Assembly: GCA_002917075.1 (NCBI GenBank)
Contig: NTMA01000013.1
Span: forward strand, 62,001 to 126,000
DNA from: Hawksworthiomyces lignivorus
Taxonomy: Eukaryota; Ascomycota; Sordariomycetes; Ophiostomatales; Ophiostomataceae
Direction: 5' to 3'
DNA: 64,000 nt
Under the pieces are notes generated by a model that had not been told where the DNA came from, searched no databases, and saw only the letters and a list, made by a program, of their open reading frames with translations. Made by a program: the position numbers and the translations under genes. Shown piece by piece: positions 1 through 10,058 of this stretch (its first letter is position 1; each line of letters starts with the position of its first letter).

Positions 1-341
1 CAAAACATTGCGCGTCCATAGGGCAAACCGCTTTTCAGCCTCAGCATGCCACCCTCTTTAACCGATTCGGGCAAGATGGGGGAATGCTGCCTCGTCAGGC
101 TCTCTGGCAGCTAATGCTCCCCCACAATAATAGCGCAAGCAACAGAGCAACTATGCGCGCAGGAGCACAAACTCGTTGGTAGCCTAGCATATAAGCCGAT
201 GTTGCATCTGTTCTTTGTAAGAGGCAAAAATGTAGCTATCATCTTCATGCCACTTCTCTGGTTTCAAGAAAACACAGCTTGTTACAAATAATCGCTAGCC
301 AACGTGTTTGCCTCTAGCAGGTATCTGTTCCACAGTTTGCT
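1..341. other. Upstream flank, no gene seen
   Basis: No convincing reading frame or RNA gene is visible. It presumably contains the promoter of the GTPase gene that follows; anything to the left is outside the window. Confidence 0.5.
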
Positions 342-1904
342 ATGGCTGCGCACGCCGGGCCACCGTCCGGGCGACCGCAAGGTGCTCCCATCCGTATAAC
401 GTACGCATGTGTTGGTGTAATGTATTCAGCGATCGAGTAGAGATGCTGAGAAGTATGTGTTTTTTAAACAAGGCCAAATGAACCGATTATTGCCGTCATG
501 GGCGTCACGGGGGTTGGCAAGAGCACCTTCATCTCGCACTTCGCCCCAACTGCCGTCATTGGTCAAGGACTTGAATCTTGTACGTGCCTCTCGCTACGCT
601 GTGACATTTTTCTCTCTCTCTCTCTCTGTCTGCCTCATCGTCATTTCCCGCTGACAATTGAATTTTTGCCCTCCCCACCAGGCACGTCGCACGTCGAGGT
701 GCACGTCGGACAGGTCGACGGCCAGCGCGTCAACTTTGTCGACACGCCGGGCTTCGACGACACGTACCGCTCGGACACGGACGTGCTCGTCGAGGTGGCG
801 GACTGGCTAGACCGCTCGTACCAGGCGCGGCTGCACCTGGCGGGCGTGGTGTACCTGCACCGGATCGGCGACAACCGGCTGGGGGGGTCGGGCATGCGCA
901 ACCTGCGCATGTTCCGCAAGCTGTGCGGCGACGACGGACTGCCGTGCGTGGTGCTGGCGACGAGCATGTGGGACCAGATCCCGGCGGCGCTGGGCGCGCA
1001 GCGCGAGCGCGAGCTGGTGGCGAGCGAGGCGTTCTGGGCGGGCATGGTGCGGCAGGGCAGCAAGGTGCTGCGGCAGGACGACGGGGCGGCATCGGCGCTG
1101 CGCATCGTGCGGCACATCCTGGGGCTGCGGCGGCAGGCGGTGCTGGGCATCCAGCTGGAGATCGCCAGCGGCATGCCGCTCAGCGAGACGGCGGCGGGCC
1201 AGGAGGTCAACGCGGAGCTGGCGCGCCTGGAGAAGAAGCACGCCAAGGAGCTGCAGCGGATGCGCGAGGACCGGGAGCAGGCGATCCGCGACAACGACGC
1301 GCGGGCCATGCAGGAGATCGCGGCTATCAAGGCGGACCTGGAGAAGAAGATGGCCAAGGAGCAGGCCGACGCGCAGCGCCTGCGCGCCTCCATGCAGCGC
1401 CTGCGCGCGGAGCACGGTGAGGAGCTGCGCCGCATGCGCCGGCGCATGGACGAGGCCCGCGACCGGCACGAGGCCCAGATGGTGCGGTTCAACCAGGAGC
1501 AGAGGTCCGCAGCGCAACAGAACGGCTTCTTCCAGCAGCAGCAGCAGCAGCAGCAGCAACTTCAGCAACAGGAACAGCAGCGGCAGTGGCAGCTCGCCAG
1601 CTTCCAGAGGCAAGATGCGTTGGCCGAGAACCAGAGGCGATGGCAGGAGGACGAGAGACAGAGGCAGCTGCAGATTGCCGAGAGAGAGAGGCAGCGACAA
1701 GCGGCCGAGAACCAAAGGCGGTGGCAAGAGGCTGAAGCCGAGCGCCGGAGCCTGGCGGCAGAGAACGAACGACTGAAGCGAGATCAAGTGATCAACTCCC
1801 CTAACTACTATGTCAACGTGTTCGAGGTCTACGAAGTGGACATCACCGAAGTGGAAGTCAGCATCCACAATACCTACAACATTGGTAATACCTACAACTT
1901 CTGA
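342..1904 (+). CDS. P-loop GTPase (AIG1/dynamin-like G domain) with polyQ coiled-coil tail
   Basis: Proposed exons are 342-400, 473-579 and 682-1904, giving 462 residues. The G1 motif GVTGVGKST lies at about residues 30-38, G3 DTPG at 76-79, and a G4-like stretch is LATSMWD. The second half is a long charged coiled coil rich in E, K, R and Q, with nine consecutive Gln at about 340-348. The ATG at 498 alone would start inside the first beta strand. Upstream codons read EPIIAV in frame, so a short 5' exon joined by a 72-nt intron (GTACGC...AAG) was added; this exon is the weakest part. The second intron (580-681) is well supported because it restores GLESCTSHV. Such GTPases are common, poorly characterised lineage-expanded proteins in filamentous fungi. 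The partner or substrate is unknown. Confidence 0.75.
1533..1559 (+). repeat. CAG/CAA trinucleotide tract encoding polyQ
   Basis: Eight CAG codons and one CAA in a row inside the coiled-coil region of the GTPase gene. The repeat is in frame and followed by further Gln-rich sequence. Confidence 0.9.
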
Positions 1905-2532
1905 ACACTGCACACCCCACACTAGGTATTGTAGTCTGAAAACTATTAAAAATAAATATTATTTGGTATGTATCTACTCCATACAGAGTCATGTCAAGCA
2001 CATCCGATCGGCCCGACCTAGAGACTTCACCATGAGTGGGAGGAAAACAAAAAGCCAGCCGCAGCGCCGTTCAGTAAGGAATCACTAGCTTACAATAGCC
2101 AATGCTTGGCGTCAATTTACCCCTCAAAATAGTCAAGATGAAGCCAAGATCAAAACCCCATACGGGGTAAACATCCCTCGTACGAGTACACCGCAGAGAT
2201 TGCTAGATCCTGGTCCTGATCCTGTCAATACCCCAACAAAGCGCCATAATTCTTTGTGTCTTCGACTAGGCACTCCGTATTTACCCCGCAAGATCGACTT
2301 TGCTGCTTTGTAAACGCCCTTGCTTGCGGCGCTTTTATCATGTGACAGCTCTACCGACTTTTCCCTAATGGGCGAAGCTCGCCATCATTTTGTCCCACCT
2401 GACTAGCGCTACAAGCAATTTCAAGGTCGAGGGCAGGTCGACCTATGTTTATTATCTGAGAGTGAAGGGTTTGTGCTTCATGTTAGCATCGAATAGTCGC
2501 CCGTGTGCGTGCATGTGACCTCTCCCACTAAT
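1905..2532. other. Intergenic, no gene seen
   Basis: This stretch separates the 3' end of the GTPase gene from the Zn2Cys6 regulator. It holds one near match to the TACTCCGTA motif (CACTCCGTAT at 2271-2280). No open frame with family features was found. Confidence 0.5.
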
Positions 2533-5027
2533 ATGGACGCGTCGCCTCCGAAAACCGCCTGCAGGCGATGTCGTGAGCAAAAGGCAAGTTTGCTTTGGTT
2601 CAGACCGCCACGGCGCCTGAGATAACAAGCTATTTTAATCGACGTTGTCTCACCAACTCTTGCGCCCACCTTCTATCAAGCTGACTCTGTGTCTGATATG
2701 TAGCTGAAATGCTCTCGCGAGGTTCCACAGTGTGCGCGATGCTTAAAATTCAACATCGCCTGCTCCTATCCGGAGCCTCCGGATCGGAAAATGTTGGCCG
2801 CCTTACGCATGCCTCCGGAAAGAAGGCGGCCGGCACAAAATGTGCCGAAGCGGACAGTGCGCCACCGTTCAGTCCAGCAATCACACCCAATCCCTCTGGC
2901 ATATTCAACTCCCCCCAGCGAAGCTGGCCAAGACCCAGATCATGCCCCAGTTCCGAATCTGGAGGCCGAGCTGTCTGTAGAGGTGCAGGATTTTCTTCAG
3001 GACGTTTATTTTAGCTGTCAGTTTCATGCAAGCATGCTTCTCCACCAACCGACTTTTTTGCGTGCATTCGAGGCAGGGCGGGTTCCCAAAGCTGTTCTGC
3101 TGGCCGTGTGTGCCAACGCCACGATGTCAGCATATGTCCTCTCCAACTTGATCATATATATTTACATGCTGACTGGATCTAGTTTCTTACCCGTCACCTC
3201 AGCCTTGTATCAGCAAAATGAACATTTGCTGAAACCTCTCGGCGACCTGAAGGCATTGGGCAATCGTTGGGCTCTTCACTCTGGCCGACTTATCCTCCAG
3301 GATGCTGACCAACCAACATTTATGACCGTCCAACTCTGTGAAATGCTCTCTTTGTACTGGTTTTCCCTCGGCGACTTCCGGCGGCACACAATGCTCTTAT
3401 GTAAGGCATCACGCACACCAGTTAAAACTCAAGCCCCTCTATCTAACTCGTGCACTACCTAGCCGTTGCCTATCGAGCTGCATTTCTCTTGGGACTTGAT
3501 ACGAAGAACGCCAATGTTCATATCGCTGAACTAGATGATATTCCAGGGACGAGCCAGGACTGGCTTTCAGCTGAAATAGCTCGTCGCTGTTTCTGGGCCG
3601 TCTGGTTTACAGAATGCATCAATTCGGACAACCTGCTGTCTGATGCCGTCTTCAGTGACCGAGTCATGGAGCTGCCACTTCCAATGAGCGAATCATCTTT
3701 CCTTCGCTGTCGACAAGAATACCCACTCAATACACTCTCTTCTATACAAAACGAGCGCATAAACGGAAAAGACACGGATGAACGTGCAAAACCAAGCATC
3801 TTGGCGGAACTGCTGGGTACTTTGCTGTACTGGTTCGTTTTTCGTGTCTGTCTTTAGAATTAGACCCATCCACTGACATGGCCAAAGGGTGAAAATACGC
3901 AAGCTTCTCGAATCGCGAAAACGAAAGTTGCCATCGCTCTGGCTCACAGAAATATTCGAAATGGAGTCAAGCCTGGCTAAATGGTCTTCGCGGATCCCTC
4001 AGCCATTTCGATATACAAAACGGGCACTAAATGCCCATTCTGCCGCAAACCAGCAGTCCCTATTTGTTTTTATGCATGCTCTTCACCATCAATGCCGACT
4101 TGTCCTCCACGCCGCGCTGGTCCCCCAGTTTAGTGGGCTTGGTCTTCCAGACGGCATTCCGCATGCCGCCACGAGTGTCAGCTCGCGAGTTGCATGGAGC
4201 AGCGCGGAGGCCATATCACACCTCGCCAGCGACCTTCTTGCCATGGACTTGGATCCAACCAAGATTCCAGCATTTGTCGGCTATTGTCTATATGTCTCAG
4301 CCACAGTCCATATCGCAGTTCTTGGCGTCAACGATGCTGTGCTGGTGAGGCGAGCGAGATCACACCTGATTTCGAATCTGAGATTGTTAAGATCATTGAA
4401 GCCCTATTGGACGGTTACCGACAAACTTGTAAGTACAACACCAAAGACGGCCTACTAATGCCAATGCTAATTTTGAGCCCGCAGTGGACTCGAATCAATA
4501 TCATCTACGTAACACAAATGCGCCGCTTGCGGGCGGTCCACTCCACAACTACTGGCGCCACGCCAAACGACAGCTCCATGCATTCCACTCCGAAAGACCT
4601 CGAACAGCTTGCCAGCGAAGTTCGCGATCCTGGCCGACTTGCGGAACCCCTCTCCGACTCTGTGCTGGAGTATTCGCTGCGGCATCTTCGGCCGGAACAT
4701 TGCGAAGCCCCACATGCGGAACAGGGACCGAACGGCGCCCATCCCGAAGACGAACTGAATAAATTGCTAGACGAGGCATCCGACACCTCGTTATTCGCAT
4801 CGAGCAATACGATCTCGCTGGGCGACAAAGAAGCTGGGCCCAGCGCGGACAGCCAAGACGATGGTCATGTTCTCACAGCCGAACCGGTATTATTTGAACC
4901 AGCCCAACTCTTCGAAACGTACCAAGACAATATTCCCTTGCTAGATGCCTGGGACATGTGGGGTTCGACATTTAATCAGCCATTGTCGGACAACTACAAT
5001 TCTTTTGGCCTGAGCAGCGATTTATGA
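2533..5027 (+). CDS. Zn(II)2Cys6 transcription factor with fungal_trans domain
   Basis: Proposed exons are 2533-2583, 2704-3400, 3463-3826, 3888-4428 and 4485-5027, giving about 731 residues. The binuclear zinc cluster is complete: Cys10, 13, 20, 27, 30 and 37, with the usual C-x2-C-x6-C spacing formed exactly across the first splice junction. The middle carries fungal_trans hallmarks (LLHQPTFL, AYRAAFLLGLD, RRCFWAVWF). The C-terminal third is acidic and probably the activation region. It is nuclear by inference. Exon 2 may hide one more short intron near 3130-3200, because that stretch aligns poorly with the family pattern although it stays open. The convergent neighbour is a CocE hydrolase, followed by a GH54 arabinofuranosidase; control of those genes is possible but not shown. 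Confidence 0.85.
2584..2703 (+). other. GC-AG intron in the zinc cluster
   Basis: The intron starts GCAAGT after AAG and ends ATATGTAG. No GT donor nearby gives a frame that restores C-x2-C-x6-C. Joining AAG to CTG restores the motif exactly (CRRCREQK then LKC). Confidence 0.85.
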
Positions 5028-5207
5028 GCAATGCGGATATACCAATGTCATGGCCACAATGGGCATGATAGATGAAAATGTATTTCCACCAAATTTATAG
5101 CAAGCATGAAGTTTCCGTATCAGCGTCAGTAATCAGTGAGAAAAATGTCCAATTTTAAACCGAGTTCTATACTACTACATCATGAAGATCATACAAACTA
5201 GAGAGGT

Positions 5208-6950
5208 CTAATTATTAATAAATGGCAGTAGCAAGTAAGAAGATGTCTCACCGCCATAATAGATGGTGCTAGTTCCTCCGAAGACATCTTTTGGCCGGTC
5301 AACCGGATGTGCGTGAATAAATGGGCCGGATCCCCTGGATCTCCATGGCAACAGCGAATCACCAGGTTTCTCTGGGCGTTCAAAGTCCTTTCCGCCAATA
5401 TGTAAAGCCAACCTATAGCCAGCAGGTAAAATAATATGAGTGGGCCAGATTTCGACGTCCAGCTCGTACGTCTCCCCAGGGTTGAGAGGTTGGATTTCAT
5501 CGTGGCTATGGTACGGTCGATAAGGTAATGTCTTCGAGGTATCAAGTTTTCTGTGCGATGCGCGAAGCCAGCCTTGAGAGATGGGCGTGTGAGGGTCAAG
5601 AGTACCTTGAAAGTCAACTTCGCGCCCATCCGGTGCAAACGCTTGCAATGTAATGAACAGATCCATATCGCTCGTTGTCGAAGACGCAAAGATCTTGGCT
5701 GCAATGGGCCCCGTGATCTCAACTTCTTTTTCCAGCGGGGCAGACAAGAGCGTAATCCCTTCACCGAGAGCTTCAAAAGTCGCACTCGAGGAAGCTCCAT
5801 GCTGGTTCCATGTCAAGGCCGGCGAAGACCCGTCCTCGGTGCCGAAATACACCTTTGTCCATTCTGTTTTTGGTAGCGGCCATGCAGTCTCGTGGCGGAC
5901 TGTAAAGTCGTTGCTAAATGGTCGACGCTCCCGCATGATAATAGGAGGCTCGCGGTCCCAGCCATTATCGATGCCCTTCAGAAAATGGTCGAGGAATCTC
6001 TTTTGCAGGTCTACACCTTCCTTGAGATAATACCACTCTTCGTGTTTTCCCGGGTGGCACGACAGCCATTTTTGCTTGGAAGCTGCTTGCGTCATAGCTT
6101 CGAAATTACCTCGAGGGTGTAGCCCGTGACCGGCCCAATTCGCACAGCTAAGAAAGGGCACATTGACTTTGCTCCAATCCGGAGACCGTTGGCGATACCA
6201 TTCGCTGTCTAGAGGACGGTCCACGAGCGCCTGGACAGCATCACTGCGGTTCTGCTTCAGCTCCTCTTCGGACAGCGTTTCTGGTCCGCTAGCTCGTTCG
6301 CCCAGCCAAGGGTCTGTGATGGACTTTGGGTTGCCATGCTGAACAGAAAGGACTTGTCTCGAGAACCATGCTTCTATGAATGCATTCGATAGAATGCCGC
6401 CCTGGCGCGCTTTATCTCTGTAGCTGTCGGCAAACCCCTCCCACGGAATCATGGCGGTGAGGTGAGGAGGCTGGAGGCTGGCGACCATCCACTGGTTGGC
6501 GGCAAAGTAGGAGATGCCGCTGAGGCCGATCTTGCCGGTGCTCCAGGGCTGTTCAGCGGCCCACTCGATGCACTCATAATAATCCCTACTCTCGCGGGGC
6601 GAATAGATCTCAATCTTCCCAGGAGAGCGGCCGCAGCCCCGCGAGTCGACGCGCACGCACACGTAGCCCCACGGCACCCAAGTCTCCGGATCGGGCGTCT
6701 CCCAGACCATGTACTCGCGCGAAGAGCCCGGGAGCATGTCGGGGTGCTCTTTGACCATGTACTGCCATGACTGGCTGTATGCCTCTCTCCAGGGCACGCC
6801 TTTGCCGTAGGGCCCATAGGTCATCAAGACAGGATGCTGTCCGCTCTCAGGACGATACACATCTGCGCGAAGCACGACGCCGTCGTCCATCTTGATGGGC
6901 ACATCGCGGTCAACCATCATTTTGCTTCCCATGTTGAAAATTATAGACAA
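5208..6950 (-). CDS. CocE/NonD-family alpha/beta hydrolase
   Basis: Single-exon gene of 580 residues. The X-Pro dipeptidyl-peptidase (S15)/CocE fold is recognisable: N-terminal DGVVLRADVYRP, VDSRGCGRSPG around residues 101-111, the nucleophile elbow GISYFA with Ser147, and a likely catalytic His303 in SCHPGKHEEW. The C-terminal half is the jelly-roll CocE domain (ITGPIAAKIF, SHRKLDTSK). No secretion signal is evident, so it is probably intracellular. Family members hydrolyse esters, beta-lactam-type amides or acyl groups; the substrate here cannot be read from sequence. An internal Met seven residues in could be the true start. Its 3' end lies 180 bp from the 3' end of the Zn2Cys6 gene. Confidence 0.85.
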   Translation of the reverse strand: MSIIFNMGSKMMVDRDVPIKMDDGVVLRADVYRPESGQHPVLMTYGPYGKGVPWREAYSQSWQYMVKEHPDMLPGSSREYMVWETPDPETWVPWGYVCVRVDSRGCGRSPGKIEIYSPRESRDYYECIEWAAEQPWSTGKIGLSGISYFAANQWMVASLQPPHLTAMIPWEGFADSYRDKARQGGILSNAFIEAWFSRQVLSVQHGNPKSITDPWLGERASGPETLSEEELKQNRSDAVQALVDRPLDSEWYRQRSPDWSKVNVPFLSCANWAGHGLHPRGNFEAMTQAASKQKWLSCHPGKHEEWYYLKEGVDLQKRFLDHFLKGIDNGWDREPPIIMRERRPFSNDFTVRHETAWPLPKTEWTKVYFGTEDGSSPALTWNQHGASSSATFEALGEGITLLSAPLEKEVEITGPIAAKIFASSTTSDMDLFITLQAFAPDGREVDFQGTLDPHTPISQGWLRASHRKLDTSKTLPYRPYHSHDEIQPLNPGETYELDVEIWPTHIILPAGYRLALHIGGKDFERPEKPGDSLLPWRSRGSGPFIHAHPVDRPKDVFGGTSTIYYGGETSSYLLLPFINN

Positions 6951-7577
6951 AAAAACTGTAGTTCCAAGAAAGCGATGTCATAGAAGTTGGTCTTTTCGTA
7001 CAGACTTTGCATTGAACATACTTCTCTGTCTATAAACCTTATTCTTATACTCGCCAAGTTGTTGTTCATTGCCTCAGAGCTCCGTGGAGCTGTGTGAAAC
7101 TTGTGGGTTAGCAGGCTATGAAAAGAGCCCGATCGGCCCGATCAGAAGCATCTCCGCCTTCTTCCCAAAATGGCTTTTACAATCGCCGGCTTCAATCTTA
7201 TTCTCTCCGCGCATTACGGAGTTAAACTACAATATCCCGAATATGACACCGAGAAGCCGCAAAGGTAGCAGAAGGAATTATTAATGCAGCAGGAAGATGC
7301 CGCCTTGGCCCTTGAAGATGTAACAAATTTACGGCCCGATGTTAAAAGCGCCATACCGGCTGTGATATTTCACACAAAGTCTCTAAACGTTTTACTTCAT
7401 GCATTGTCAGATGAACTTGTGTGTCGTTCATTTACTGCTATCGGAGGATTGAGAGTGTGGGTTTGTGGTCATACTACGCGTGATTTGATATTATGAAATA
7501 AAAGGGATCTATCAAAAGATGGATATATTCGTGAGAAACTATTGTCAGTCGCCGTACTTTCATAAACAGTCCAAACC
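6951..7577. other. Intergenic, 5' of the CocE hydrolase
   Basis: Contains the promoter of the minus-strand hydrolase and the 3' flank of the arabinofuranosidase gene. A 70-codon open frame at 7284-7496 has no recognisable features and was not called. Confidence 0.5.
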
Positions 7578-9098
7578 TCAAGCGAATGCGGCCGTGATCA
7601 ACCAGCTCGCATCATCGTTGAATGACGAAGCATCATTGAATGCATAAAAGCCTCCGTTGCTCGCGGCGAACGTCATATTGTTGTAATAGCGGAAATAGCG
7701 GTTGGGATAGCTCCACGAGCGGATTGAGTTCCCTTGGCCGTTTAGGCCGGCCTGTGGGCAGAAAGTAGCGTCTTCGTAAAATTGCTTGGTACCATCATTG
7801 GCACTAAGCAGCAGTGTAAAGTCGTCGTGCCGTATGTAGCTGTCCGGAGTATCCTTGGACTCAAAAGAGAAACAGGCACTGTTTCCAAGACCCGTGCGAA
7901 CTATCCAGCTCGCCTTCCTTTTTAGAGTAGCATCACTGGACGAGGAGACAGCCTGAGTGATGATGGAAGAATCGTTATGTACAATATAATGGGTCGTGCA
8001 GCAGTCCGTCGTGGCCCGCAGTGCGATCGAAGAGTCAGCGGTAAGTGCCGGGCCGCTAGTCAATGACGTAGTGGCATATTTAGCGGCTACAATATCGGCC
8101 TGCACCGCGTCTTCCGTTTCGTTCGATGGATAGCCGGATGTCATCACGCCTTCATAGAACGTGCCCTGGGCACCGACGCTGTTATCTCCGCCGATACCGA
8201 GGATGATGGCGCCCTCTTTGCGCATCGGGTTGTAGCCAGTCGCCCTAGGCCGCGCCCCGTCATAGTACGACGACAGCGCTCCAGACGTGGCATCAGCACC
8301 ACGGATTGCCCAGTGATTTGGCTTCCCTTTCGCGATCGCGGTGACGAACCTGTGGGGGATTGTTGGATCGGCAGGGTTGTTCTTCGGGTTGGCGCCAGAA
8401 AAGAGGCCGTTCTCGAGATCGGCCATGATCCAAGGGCCGCGGCCGGCGCCGGTGCCCCAGGTCCTGCAGTTGCCAAAGTATACGGTCTCCATATGACCGC
8501 TCCCCGTATCGCGGCTGTTTGTCTCCGCATTGCCGTAATCAAAACAGCATCCGCCGTTGTAATGCGTACCGTCAAGGACCGCGTATATGCCCTGCGCCGC
8601 ATCTCCCGTCGCTGTGCCGTTGGCGGCATTATTGCGGTAGCCAGTACCCGGTGAGACGAAAACACCGTATGCCTTCTGGCCATTGAGCGTTACTGGAGCA
8701 CCTATCGCATTGGCCAATTTATCATAGCCCCGGGATTCCGCCCCACGGAAGCCGCCGGGGGGTGCCTGTGTGAGATGATTGCCGTGACCGGACTGGTCGT
8801 AGATGATGGTGATGAGACATGTCGTGCTAGCGCAGAAAGAATCTTGGCCGGTGGCATTAGCAACGCCGCCGGCGGACAGGGGCGAGATATCTGTCTTCGC
8901 ATCGTCCGAACCGCGCTTTACTTGGTAGAGCGGGCCTGTGTAGCTGCTGTAGAGCGCACGAGTTGTGCTGTGCGCGGCAACGCAAGGCGTACCGCCCGAA
9001 GAATAGATGTCACAAGGTGCTGCGGCAACAAGAGGACTTTTGAGGATCACGCTCAGGGCGAGCACACAGGTCTGCTGAAAGCTTGGTTTTGAGAGCAT
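7578..9098 (-). CDS. abfB: Secreted alpha-L-arabinofuranosidase B (GH54-CBM42)
   Basis: Single-exon gene of 506 residues. It begins with a hydrophobic signal peptide ending near VAAA (about residue 27), then CDIYSSGGTPCVAAHSTTRALY, typical of GH54. Glu229 in MADLENG and Asp305 in GGDNS sit at a constant +8 offset from the nucleophile Glu221 and acid/base Asp297 known in the Aspergillus kawachii enzyme. The C-terminal third is the arabinose-binding beta-trefoil CBM42. It releases terminal L-arabinose from arabinoxylan and arabinan outside the cell. Length matches the family (about 500). A GGCTAAA box, the XlnR-type sequence, lies about 170 bp upstream but could be chance. It has no introns, unlike the AA9 and CDH genes in this window. 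Confidence 0.95.
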   Translation of the reverse strand: MLSKPSFQQTCVLALSVILKSPLVAAAPCDIYSSGGTPCVAAHSTTRALYSSYTGPLYQVKRGSDDAKTDISPLSAGGVANATGQDSFCASTTCLITIIYDQSGHGNHLTQAPPGGFRGAESRGYDKLANAIGAPVTLNGQKAYGVFVSPGTGYRNNAANGTATGDAAQGIYAVLDGTHYNGGCCFDYGNAETNSRDTGSGHMETVYFGNCRTWGTGAGRGPWIMADLENGLFSGANPKNNPADPTIPHRFVTAIAKGKPNHWAIRGADATSGALSSYYDGARPRATGYNPMRKEGAIILGIGGDNSVGAQGTFYEGVMTSGYPSNETEDAVQADIVAAKYATTSLTSGPALTADSSIALRATTDCCTTHYIVHNDSSIITQAVSSSSDATLKRKASWIVRTGLGNSACFSFESKDTPDSYIRHDDFTLLLSANDGTKQFYEDATFCPQAGLNGQGNSIRSWSYPNRYFRYYNNMTFAASNGGFYAFNDASSFNDDASWLITAAFA

Positions 9099-10058
9099 AT
9101 CTGGTAGCGTGTAACGAAGTGGTGAATTACGAGCTAGTGGTCATCTCACGATTACTGGTGGGAGGCGTAAACGACTTCAATGTCAAGCATTTACATGTTA
9201 AAACCACACGCTGCTTAATCTGTCACATCATCACGTTTATCTTGTTTATTAACGTGTCCAATTTCCAGGCTAAAGCTAATATAAGTTGTTAAAGTGATAA
9301 ATCTGTCGTCACAAATTTGGATAAATACACCATAGGTTCCGTGAGGCTTCGCTTGCGGCGATATGCGGGAAAAGTATGGCCGGTATAAACGTGAAGCAAT
9401 AGTTAGCTCCATTATTAAGCCTTCGCTTACACCGCCGAGAACTTCGGCCAAGGCACTCCGCTCTCAAAGAGTGGTGGTTACCGTGCACAACGGCTTCTAG
9501 ACCTCATAGCTTCGATATCTCTCCTCTCCTGAGAGCGGCCATGGTCGAGATTCGGAGTAATTCCACATCATCGTCAATATAGCTCTTGTTCTCAATCTAT
9601 TTCGTTCTCCGCGCAAGCATGTCATCAGCTCTGACGAGATTTGAAGGTCATACTTATCGCACACCTGTGTGTCGGACCACTCTCATCTAGTGAAGCATTG
9701 CCATCAAGATTGACATGTCTTGCTGCATCGAGTACTTCCATTGGTGCATTTACGGCGCTCCGAGATCAAAACGCGGTTGCTGACACCAATCAGATCGAAA
9801 GTGTTGTTATAGCGCTTACGATTGATACCCATCGCAACAGGTAACGAAAAGGGCCGATCCCCCACTTCAGGGATCCAGGGGTTCGCAGGCTGGGGTTCTG
9901 GTCAATGGCCAGCCATCTAGTTAGTAACATGGAAACTTTATAGCAAAGAACATCAGGACGTAGCAGACCACTATAATCCATCAACAAGTTCAACAAACAC
10001 CCGTAATAGCCACATCTACAAGATCTGAGCAGCATTTTTCGCTCTTGGCTCAAAAAAT
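9099..10058. other. Intergenic promoter region between abfB and NAD dehydrogenase gene
   Basis: Divergent promoter space for the flanking genes. GGCTAAA at 9268-9274 matches the XlnR/Xyr1 core, but a 7-mer is expected several times by chance in 64 kb. No gene was found. Confidence 0.45.

Noticed and set aside
807..1922. 371-codon minus-strand frame rich in Leu
   Set aside because: It is the reverse frame of the GTPase coiled coil, whose Glu/Gln codons read as Leu on the other strand.
7284..7496. 70-codon plus-strand frame between the CocE and abfB genes
   Set aside because: No motif, signal peptide or splice context supports it.
9268..9274. GGCTAAA as an XlnR site for abfB
   Set aside because: Position is suitable, but the 7-mer is expected about eight times by chance on both strands and also occurs at unrelated places such as 21228, so it is not listed as a site.
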